This document shows, piece after piece, positions 1 through 5,497 of a DNA stretch of 9,936 nt. The stretch covers positions 244 through 10,179 of the forward strand of contig DCTO01000004.1 of the NCBI GenBank assembly GCA_002329285.1, in the 5' to 3' direction. Numbering within the stretch: position 1 is the stretch's first letter; each line of letters opens with the position of its first letter. Made by a program: the position numbers and the translations under genes. The notes beneath the pieces are model-generated. The model made no database searches. It was given only the letters and a program-made list of their open reading frames with translations, and had not been told where the DNA came from. The DNA comes from Ruminococcaceae bacterium UBA1438 (GTDB lineage: Bacteria; Bacillota; Clostridia; Oscillospirales; Acutalibacteraceae).

Positions 1-621
1 ATTCATCCTGAGCTTGTTAAGCTTCTCGGTAAGCTTAAATACCGTACCTCTTACGGTCAGAGCGTATTAAAACACAGCCTTGAGGTTAGTTACATCGCAG
101 GTCTTATGGCTGCCGAGCTCGGCGCTGACGAAAGGCTTGCCCGCCGTGCAGGCCTTCTGCACGATATCGGTAAGGCGCTTGACCACGAGATGGAGGGCAG
201 CCACGTTGCTCTCGGCGTTGAGTACGCCCGTAAGTATAAGGAAAACGAGGCTGTTGTTCACGCAATTCAGGCGCACCACGGCGACGTTGAGTGCAAAACC
301 GTTGTTGCCTGTCTTGTTCAGGCGGCGGACGCTGTTTCCGCAGCACGTCCCGGCGCAAGACGAGAGAATATTGAGAATTACATCAAGCGCCTTCAGCAGC
401 TTGAGGAGATTTCAACAGGCTTTGACGGCGTTGAAAGGGCATATGCAATTCAGGCAGGCAGAGAGGTTCGCGTTATGGTTAGCCCCGATGCCGTTAACGA
501 TGAAAAAATGCCTTTCATAGCGCATGAAATCGCAAAGAAAATCGAATCCGAGATGGAATATCCCGGCCAGATTAAGGTTAACATTATCCGCGAATCACGC
601 GCATATGACGTTGCAAAATAA
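1..621 (+). CDS. rny: Ribonuclease Y, C-terminal part (5'-truncated by window edge)
   Basis: The frame is open from base 1 and gives 206 residues of the C-terminal half of RNase Y, the membrane-anchored endoribonuclease that starts mRNA decay in many Gram-positive bacteria. The N-terminal TM segment, coiled coil and KH domain lie upstream of the window. What is visible is the metal-binding HD domain: it opens with [17 protein letters not shown] (fragment residues 13-29), a signature of the family, continues with LLHDIGK (HD pair at 54-55), then [11 protein letters not shown] and [16 protein letters not shown]. The C-terminal tail ends [12 protein letters not shown], as is usual for full-length RNase Y, so the 3' end is intact. 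A terminator lies 16 bases after the stop. The identification is firm; only the missing 5' part is unknown. Confidence 0.96.
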   Translation: MHPELVKLLGKLKYRTSYGQSVLKHSLEVSYIAGLMAAELGADERLARRAGLLHDIGKALDHEMEGSHVALGVEYARKYKENEAVVHAIQAHHGDVECKTVVACLVQAADAVSAARPGARRENIENYIKRLQQLEEISTGFDGVERAYAIQAGREVRVMVSPDAVNDEKMPFIAHEIAKKIESEMEYPGQIKVNIIRESRAYDVAK

Positions 622-637
622 ATAAAAACAGCTTTTA

Positions 638-677
638 CCGCAGCGATTGATTAAGCATCAGCCGCTGCGGATTTTTT
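638..677 (+). terminator. Rho-independent terminator of rny
   Basis: CCGCAGCG (638-645) pairs with CGCTGCGG (663-670). An inner TGAT/ATCA pairing (648-651 with 657-660) can extend the hairpin beyond a small internal mismatch. Six T's follow at 672-677. It begins 16 bases after the rny stop codon and separates rny from the glycosyltransferase operon. Confidence 0.9.
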
Positions 678-692
678 ATGCGAAAAATATAG

Positions 693-721
693 TTGTAATA
701 TTTTTAAAAATGTTATAAGAT
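693..721 (+). promoter_or_regulatory. Possible sigma-A promoter of the glycosyltransferase operon
   Basis: TTGTAA (693-698) and TAAGAT (716-721) are separated by 17 bp in an AT-rich stretch 29-57 bases upstream of the ATG at 750. Each box matches consensus at 4 of 6 positions. The surrounding run of A and T offers other -10-like hexamers, so the exact boxes are uncertain, but a promoter is expected here because a strong terminator precedes this stretch. Confidence 0.35.
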
Positions 722-749
722 ATTAATATATTGTTTTAGAGGAGTTTTT

Positions 750-2327
750 ATGAGCCCGGATATTATTTTTGCAACGGCCTTGTTTACGGCGCTTTTCCTT
801 TTCGCTTTGCTTTTTCGCAAATCGGAAACAGTTTGCCTGAAAAATGAAAAATCGGAAAAATGTATTGATTTTGCAGTGAGCCTTGCGGTTGCATTAAGCT
901 TTTCTGCATTCTTTTCGCTCTCCCCGTTTAATGATGAATTGCTTTCAACGGATTCACTTGTGTTTATTTATATCGGCAAAAAAATGCATTTGGGTTATGT
1001 GCCGTATAAGGATTTGTTTGATCACAAGGGGCCTGTGCTTTATTTTATCCAGTATCTCGGCACCCTTGATAAGCATCAGCTAACCCTATGGGTTATGGAA
1101 ATCCTCAATATGCTTGGGGCGGCGGTTTTCCTTCTTAAAACCGCAAAGCTTTTCACAAACAAAAAGGCTTTTCAATATTTTGCGGTCTTTTCCTCAATCA
1201 TCGTCTGCGGGGCGGACACGTTTGACCGCGGCAATTACACAGAGGAATGGGCGCTCCCGTGGATTGCAGCCGCGCTCTTTATATGTTTAAAGGCGCTTAA
1301 AGAGGATAAATATTCCTTCAAAAACATGCTTTGGCTGGGCTTTGGCTTTGCCTTCGTGCTTCTGCTGCGTGTTAATATGGCGGTTGCCTGGGTCGTTTTC
1401 ATCCCGATAATCGGAATAAGGCTGCTGATAAAAAAGCGCTGGGCGGATATTTTCAAATGCGTGTTTGGCTTTATTGCAGGCGCTGCGGTTGTTATTGTTC
1501 CCACTGTTATTTATGAGCTTGCAACAGACAGCTTCGGTGATATGCTGAAATATTATATAGATTTTAATTTTGCTTACACCGCTTCGGATGCAACGGCCTT
1601 TAATATCATTGCAATTATGTTTGTTTTGCTCATAGAAATGAACATTCTGCTGGTTGCTGTTTCGCTGTTTCTTTCGCTTTCAAAAAAGAATAAGGGAAAG
1701 CTTTATTGGTTTAATCTTGCTTTCCTTTTCATATCCCTTTTTCTCACCTCAATCAGCGGCAGGCAGTATAGTCATTATGCGGTGATTCTCATTCCGGCAA
1801 TGATTGTGCCGCTTGTAACCGGGCTTGAATTTGTTTCGGAAAAGCTTGAAAAAGCCGAAAAGCCGCTCAAATCAGCCTCAATAAAAGCCGTGCCGCTTCT
1901 TTGCGTGTGCCTTGCTTCTGTTTTGGTTTTCTTTGCAGCAGAAACGGTTTTTGATAATGTTGAGCCGGAGGATAGGGCAAATCCCGTTCTTGCCGAATAT
2001 ATTAATGAAAACACCGGGGCAGAGGATGATGTGCTTGTGCTTGGCAATAATGCTTATTTTTATTATGCCTGCAACAGAAGCACGGAAAATAAGTTTTTCT
2101 ATCAGGGCCCGCCCGTCAACGTCAGCGATAAGCTTTATGAGGAATTTCTGGCGGAATGCGAAAGGGTTCCCTCTGATTATATCGTGGTTGCCGAAAGCAC
2201 TGCCGATTATGAAACGGGCGATTCAAATCTTTGGGATTTTGTGCGCCGGATTGAAGCCGGTGTTGAAAGCGGCAGCTTCACGGCAGATCGCTTTGAGGAT
2301 TTCACTGTTTATAAAAGGGTTAAATAA
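750..2327 (+). CDS. Multi-pass membrane glycosyltransferase, GT39/ArnT-like (GT-C fold)
   Basis: This 525-residue integral membrane protein resembles the PMT/ArnT/GT39 superfamily, which transfers a sugar from a polyprenyl-phosphate carrier to a target on the outer face of the membrane. About ten hydrophobic segments are visible, starting at residues 5-22 and 41-58 and continuing to 381-398. The first outside loop carries acidic residues typical of GT-C active sites (NDELLSTDS, D62-E63 and D68), followed by YVPYKDLFDHKGP (83-95), a conserved stretch in bacterial members. A soluble tail of about 125 residues follows the last TM segment. AGAGGAG (738-744) lies 5 bases from the ATG. It is the first gene of a likely operon with the GT2 gene 17 bases downstream. 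The acceptor and the sugar cannot be read from the sequence. The family level is fairly sure, the substrate unknown. Confidence 0.8.
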   Translation: MSPDIIFATALFTALFLFALLFRKSETVCLKNEKSEKCIDFAVSLAVALSFSAFFSLSPFNDELLSTDSLVFIYIGKKMHLGYVPYKDLFDHKGPVLYFIQYLGTLDKHQLTLWVMEILNMLGAAVFLLKTAKLFTNKKAFQYFAVFSSIIVCGADTFDRGNYTEEWALPWIAAALFICLKALKEDKYSFKNMLWLGFGFAFVLLLRVNMAVAWVVFIPIIGIRLLIKKRWADIFKCVFGFIAGAAVVIVPTVIYELATDSFGDMLKYYIDFNFAYTASDATAFNIIAIMFVLLIEMNILLVAVSLFLSLSKKNKGKLYWFNLAFLFISLFLTSISGRQYSHYAVILIPAMIVPLVTGLEFVSEKLEKAEKPLKSASIKAVPLLCVCLASVLVFFAAETVFDNVEPEDRANPVLAEYINENTGAEDDVLVLGNNAYFYYACNRSTENKFFYQGPPVNVSDKLYEEFLAECERVPSDYIVVAESTADYETGDSNLWDFVRRIEAGVESGSFTADRFEDFTVYKRVK

Positions 2328-2344
2328 TAACGGAGCGTTAATTA

Positions 2345-3061
2345 ATGGATAAATTATACGTAATCATTCCTGCCTATAATGAGGAGGAGAATATTGAAGC
2401 GGTGCTTGCAGATTGGTATTCAGTTGTTGAAGCTCATCCTGCAAACGGCGAATCGCGCCTTGTTGTTATTGATGACGGCAGCAGGGATACCACCTTTGAG
2501 CTGATGCAGAGATTCGCAGAAACGCATCCGCTTTTTGTTCCGCTCACAAAGCCGAACAGCGGCCATGGCGCAACGGTTCTATTTGGCTATAACCATGCGC
2601 TTAAAAACGGCGCGGATTATGTTTTTCAAACAGATTCCGATGGGCAGACTCTCTCCTCTGAATTTGAGCAGTTTTGGCAGTGCCGGCAGGAAAATGAGCT
2701 TGTCATCGGATGGCGCAATCACAGGCAGGATGGCGCTTCAAGGGTGTTTGTAACCTTCGTTTTAAAGCAGGTTGTCCGGCTGATCTTCCATGTCAGCGTT
2801 AAGGATGCAAACACGCCGTTCAGGCTTTATCAGGCGGAGGCTTTAAGGGAGAATATTTCGTTTGTTCCAAAGGATTTCAATCTTTCAAATGTTGCTCTCT
2901 CGGCAATTTTTGTCAAAAAAGGCTGCAGGGTTAGGTTTATTCCGATAACCTTCAGGCCGCGCCAGGCAGGGAAAAATTCAATAAATCTGCCAAAGATTGC
3001 AAAGCTTGGCTGGAATGCTTTAAAGGATTTCAGAAGTATAAATAAAAGTCTGGAAAAATGA
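2345..3061 (+). CDS. Family 2 glycosyltransferase, Dpm1-like (soluble polyprenyl-phosphate sugar transferase)
   Basis: This 238-residue GT-A protein starts with the classic VIIPAYNEEENI (6-17). VVIDDGS (40-46) is the nucleotide-binding loop and TDSDGQ (96-101) is the DXD-type metal site. DANTPFRLYQ (154-163) and FRPRQAGKNSIN (203-214) match the acceptor-side motifs of Dpm1/GtrB-like enzymes. There is no C-terminal TM pair, so it resembles the short, soluble Dpm1 type. By family it would move a sugar from a nucleotide donor onto polyprenyl phosphate on the cytoplasmic side. GGAG (2332-2335) lies 9 bases from the ATG. The position directly after the GT39-like membrane enzyme suggests that it supplies that enzyme's lipid-linked donor; this is inference. 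Other GT2 roles, such as direct glycan extension, remain possible. Confidence 0.85.
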   Translation: MDKLYVIIPAYNEEENIEAVLADWYSVVEAHPANGESRLVVIDDGSRDTTFELMQRFAETHPLFVPLTKPNSGHGATVLFGYNHALKNGADYVFQTDSDGQTLSSEFEQFWQCRQENELVIGWRNHRQDGASRVFVTFVLKQVVRLIFHVSVKDANTPFRLYQAEALRENISFVPKDFNLSNVALSAIFVKKGCRVRFIPITFRPRQAGKNSINLPKIAKLGWNALKDFRSINKSLEK

Positions 3062-3071
3062 GGATTGAATT

Positions 3072-3362
3072 ATGATTAAGCATATCGTTTGTTTTAAATT
3101 AAAGGATAGCAGCCCCGCAGAGGTTAAAAAGGCTGCGGATATTCTTCGTTCAATGGAGGGCAACGTGCCCCTGCTGCGAGGAATTGAGGTTGGCACGGAT
3201 TTTCTCCATTCACCGCGTTCATATGATATAATTCTGCAGGTTAAGCTTGATGATGAGGCGGCGCTTGATGCTTATCAAAAGGATGAATACCACTGCAACG
3301 TGGTTAAGGAGCATATGCACAAGGTTGCCGAAGCCTCAATCGCGGTTGATTATTATATGTAA
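3072..3362 (+). CDS. Dabb-domain (stress-responsive A/B barrel) small protein
   Basis: This 96-residue protein fits the dimeric alpha-beta barrel Dabb family along its whole length. It opens MIKHIVCFKLKD, with the conserved histidine at position 4, and has the central SYDIILQVKLDDEAALDAY and a closing VVKEHMHKVAEASIAVDYYM. Family members fold as a ferredoxin-like dimer. Most bacterial ones have no assigned reaction; a few relatives are enzymes or heme/ligand binders. The stop codon of the GT2 gene overlaps its Shine-Dalgarno (TGAGG, 3059-3063) and the gap between the two genes is only 10 bases, so the genes are almost surely cotranscribed. A strong hairpin follows. Family is clear; its role beside glycosyltransferases is not evident. 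Confidence 0.85.
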   Translation: MIKHIVCFKLKDSSPAEVKKAADILRSMEGNVPLLRGIEVGTDFLHSPRSYDIILQVKLDDEAALDAYQKDEYHCNVVKEHMHKVAEASIAVDYYM

Positions 3363-3374
3363 AAATAAGCAAAC

Positions 3375-3406
3375 AAAATGGCAGGAGATTTCTCCTGCCA
3401 TTTTTT
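3375..3406. terminator. Symmetric terminator between converging operons
   Basis: A near-perfect inverted repeat pairs 3375-3388 with 3391-3404. The core is GGCAGGAG with CTCCTGCC, and the innermost pairs must open to form the loop. T's run from 3401 to 3406 on the + strand, which fits termination of the Dabb operon. On the - strand the A-run at 3375-3378 becomes four T's, so it can also serve prmA, whose stop lies at 3441. Confidence 0.88.
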
Positions 3407-3419
3407 CTGTACGCTAATC

Positions 3420-3436
3420 ACTGGCCACCGGCCACT
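3420..3436. repeat. Short GGCCAC tandem motif in convergent intergenic gap
   Basis: The 17 bases ACTGGCCACCGGCCACT hold GGCCAC twice with a 7-base period (3423-3428 and 3430-3435). It is GC-rich in an otherwise AT-rich gap between the shared terminator and the prmA stop. It may be a remnant of a dispersed GC-rich repeat; within this window I see only this copy. Confidence 0.4.
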
Positions 3437-3440
3437 CAAT

Positions 3441-4373
3441 TTATGCCTTTTTGCAGGCGAAAACGCACCAGCCCTTTTCCGCAAAGCTTTCGATTATCTC
3501 AAAGCCGTTTGCGGCGAAGGAGGCTTTAACCTCGTCTGCGCGGCTGTCAATAATTCCGCCTGTGATATATACGCCGTCATCGGTTAAAAAATCGCCAACC
3601 TGCGTGTTGAATTCCATAATTATGTCTGCAACAATGTTTGCCACGATAACGTTGAATTTGCCGCTCACTTTATCTGAAAGATTGCCGTTAACCGCGTCAA
3701 ACACTGGCGGCTCAAAGCCGTTTTCCTTTGCGTTTGCAAGCGCGGTTTTAACCGCCAGCTTGTCTATATCAACGCCGAAGGCGGATTTTGCGCCAAGCAG
3801 CAGGCTTGCAATTGAAAGAATGCCGCTGCCGCAGCCGATGTCCAGCACGGTTGAATTCTCATCAATGTATCTTTCCAGCGTTTCAAGGCAGAGTTTAGTT
3901 GTGGGGTGGCTGCCCGTGCCGAAGGCAAGCCCCGGTTCAAGGTGCAGCACCTTTCTGCCGCCTGCGTCATATTCCTCCTCCCAAATCGGGCGGATAAGCA
4001 GCTTTTCGCCGATGGGCATCGGGTGAAAATATTGTTTCCAGTTATTAACCCAATCCTCCGTTGCGCAGTTTTTCAGCCGCCATTCGCATTCAATCCCAGC
4101 ATTTTTCAGGCGCTCCTCAATAAAGGAAACCGCCTCCGTCGGGTTTTCATGCGGGTTAACGTAAATGTGGATTTTTGCCTTTGTGCGGTCTGAATTAATC
4201 AGGCTTTCCTCAATCAAATCAATGTGCGCAATCTCCATAACCTCGTTTTCAAGGTCTGAATAATCCTCAATATAAATGCCATATGGCACAACCATGTTGG
4301 CAATTGCCCCTGCGGTTTCGGCGTCCTCCGCCGCAACGGTTATTTCAATTTCATTCCAAGCTTCGTTTTCCAT
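3441..4373 (-). CDS. prmA: Ribosomal protein L11 methyltransferase
   Basis: PrmA is the SAM-dependent enzyme that methylates amino groups of ribosomal protein L11. The 310 residues match the family length. The N-terminal substrate-recognition domain (about 1-110) is followed by LEPGLAFGTGSHPTT (145-159), the hallmark of PrmA, then SAM motif I VLDIGCGSGILSIA (176-189), acidic VDID (201-204) and VANIVAD (244-250) at the active site. The start is set at ATG 4373: GAGG (4384-4381 on the - strand) stands 7 bases upstream. A TTG at 4379, in frame two codons earlier, would be only two bases from that GAGG and is unlikely. Two bases separate it from the stop of yhaM, so it is cotranscribed with it. 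It converges on the Dabb gene. Confidence 0.96.
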   Translation of the reverse strand: MENEAWNEIEITVAAEDAETAGAIANMVVPYGIYIEDYSDLENEVMEIAHIDLIEESLINSDRTKAKIHIYVNPHENPTEAVSFIEERLKNAGIECEWRLKNCATEDWVNNWKQYFHPMPIGEKLLIRPIWEEEYDAGGRKVLHLEPGLAFGTGSHPTTKLCLETLERYIDENSTVLDIGCGSGILSIASLLLGAKSAFGVDIDKLAVKTALANAKENGFEPPVFDAVNGNLSDKVSGKFNVIVANIVADIIMEFNTQVGDFLTDDGVYITGGIIDSRADEVKASFAANGFEIIESFAEKGWCVFACKKA

Positions 4374-4375
4374 TC

Positions 4376-5338
4376 TCAATCCTCAAAATTAACCTTGTGC
4401 TCCGTTGATGAAAGCCCGTGATTATAAAGCTTTCTGTTATCAAGCGCCCATTGCCTGTCAGTAAACTTGCCGGCTTCAACCTTTGAGGTGGAATCGTTGA
4501 TTTCAAAAATGGTTGCGTCCAGTGTATCAAGCTCTGAAAGAATTTCCGCCTCAAGGAACATCGGGCGCACGGGGGAACCGAATTCCGGCACGCCGTGGTG
4601 GCTTAAAATCATATGCTCAAGCAGAGTCGCCTTTTCTGCTGAAACGCCAAGCTTTTTTGCCGCCTCATCAACGTACATTGCGCCCTTAACAAGATGGCCG
4701 ATAAGCTCGCCCTCGGTTGAATAGCTTTTAACAAGCCCCGTTTTGCCGAATTCAAATTCCCAGGTTTTGGCCGTGTCATGCAAAATTGCGCCTGCAAGCA
4801 ATAGCTCTCTGTTAACGTTTGGATAAATTTTGCAGATTGCCTCCGCCATTTCAACGATGGATGCGGTGTGCAGCATTAAGCCTCCGAGCATCGCGTGATG
4901 CAGCCTGTAAGCCGCGGGGCAGGTGATTAGTTCCTGCTTTTTGCCCGTGATTATTTCAAGCACAAGGCGCTTCAGCTCATCGTCCTTAAAGCCGTTAACC
5001 TTTTTAACAAGCCTGTTATAAAGCTGCTGGCCGCCAACCTCTGAGGCCGGCACTAAATCCGAAAGCTGATATTCATCAGAGGCTGCCGCAGGGCGGATTT
5101 GGGAAACACGAAATTGATCCTTGCCATTATATTGCTCAATATTGCCCCTGATTTTAACAATCATTTCCTCCTCAAAAAGGCCGCCGTTGTAATCCCACAG
5201 CTTTGCGGGAAGCTCGCCGTCCTTATCTCCGATAATTATATCAAGATAGGTTGAGCCGTTTTTTGCTTTTTTCTCCTCGCACTTTTTCAGGATAACAAAG
5301 CCCTCGCTCATTCCGTTCGGTAAAGATTTAAAATTCAT
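4376..5338 (-). CDS. yhaM: 3'-to-5' exoribonuclease YhaM-like (OB fold + HD domain)
   Basis: YhaM is a 3'-5' exonuclease acting on RNA ends in Gram-positive bacteria. Here 320 residues are present, close to the roughly 314 of the Bacillus protein. An OB-fold nucleic-acid-binding domain (about 12-85, with YLDIIIGDKDGELPAKLWD) is followed by an HD domain: HHAMLGGLMLHT (147-158), ILHDTAK (185-191), GHL (214-216), EHMILSHHG (241-249) and an acidic stretch LSELDTLD (267-274). PEFGSPVRP (251-259) is typical of the family. The start is placed at ATG 5338, preceded by AAGGTG with 6-base spacing. The longer frame to TTG 5431 would add 31 residues unlike the family and would run through the promoter at 5370-5398. 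It leads the yhaM-prmA operon. Confidence 0.92.
   Translation of the reverse strand: MNFKSLPNGMSEGFVILKKCEEKKAKNGSTYLDIIIGDKDGELPAKLWDYNGGLFEEEMIVKIRGNIEQYNGKDQFRVSQIRPAAASDEYQLSDLVPASEVGGQQLYNRLVKKVNGFKDDELKRLVLEIITGKKQELITCPAAYRLHHAMLGGLMLHTASIVEMAEAICKIYPNVNRELLLAGAILHDTAKTWEFEFGKTGLVKSYSTEGELIGHLVKGAMYVDEAAKKLGVSAEKATLLEHMILSHHGVPEFGSPVRPMFLEAEILSELDTLDATIFEINDSTSKVEAGKFTDRQWALDNRKLYNHGLSSTEHKVNFED
4381..4384 (-). promoter_or_regulatory. Ribosome binding site deciding the prmA start
   Basis: GAGG on the - strand lies 7 bases before ATG 4373, within the 3' end of yhaM. It supports ATG 4373 over the TTG at 4379, for which no usable spacing would remain. Translation of prmA is probably coupled to that of yhaM. 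Confidence 0.75.
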
Positions 5339-5344
5339 TTTGTT

Positions 5345-5350
5345 CACCTT
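5345..5350 (-). promoter_or_regulatory. Ribosome binding site deciding the yhaM start
   Basis: AAGGTG on the - strand lies 6 bases upstream of ATG 5338. It lies downstream of the promoter at 5370-5398, so the chosen start and the promoter agree with each other. Confidence 0.85.
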
Positions 5351-5369
5351 ATTTCTTATCGTTTCAAAT

Positions 5370-5398
5370 ATTATATAACAAACCGCCGGCATAATCAA
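5370..5398 (-). promoter_or_regulatory. Sigma-A promoter of yhaM-prmA
   Basis: On the - strand TTGATT (5398-5393) and a perfect TATAAT (5375-5370) are separated by exactly 17 bp. Transcription would start near 5363, about 25 bases before the ATG at 5338. The promoter lies back to back with the one for the pseudokinase gene. Confidence 0.85.
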
Positions 5399-5424
5399 TA
5401 AGATAAATTTAAGAGTCCGCTTTC

Positions 5425-5453
5425 TTGACAAACCGGGCGCGGCTTGCTAAACT
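5425..5453 (+). promoter_or_regulatory. Probable promoter of the PASTA pseudokinase gene
   Basis: A perfect TTGACA (5425-5430) is followed after 17 bp by TAAACT (5448-5453), with an extended -10 TG at 5445-5446. A perfect TATAAT (5455-5460) stands 7 bases further on, 24 bp from the TTGACA, which is too far for that pair. The first combination is the better candidate; the TATAAT could act as an alternative -10 without a good -35. Confidence 0.55.
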
Positions 5454-5484
5454 ATATAATGGTTTAATATATATGTATCTAAAA

Positions 5485-5489
5485 TGGAG
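5485..5489 (+). promoter_or_regulatory. Ribosome binding site deciding the pseudokinase start
   Basis: TGGAG ends 8 bases before ATG 5498. The in-frame GTG at 5489 shares its first base with this motif and so cannot be the start read from it. Confidence 0.8.
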
Positions 5490-5497
5490 TGTTAAAA

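Noticed and set aside
1912..2352. Open frame of 146 codons on the + strand overlapping the glycosyltransferase genes
   Set aside because: Out-of-frame shadow running across the end of one real gene and the start of the next; no recognisable domain.
4374..4379. TTG start for prmA giving two extra residues and an overlap with yhaM
   Set aside because: The only Shine-Dalgarno (GAGG) is two bases from this TTG but 7 bases from ATG 4373, so the ATG is the start and the genes do not overlap.
5339..5431. N-terminal extension of yhaM with a hydrophobic stretch
   Set aside because: It starts at TTG, passes through the promoter boxes at 5370-5398, has no ribosome binding site of its own and is not part of the YhaM family; AAGGTG points to ATG 5338.
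5425..5460. TTGACA paired with the perfect TATAAT as one promoter
   Set aside because: The spacing is 24 bp, outside the 16-18 bp used by sigma-A; the 17-bp partner TAAACT with extended -10 is preferred.
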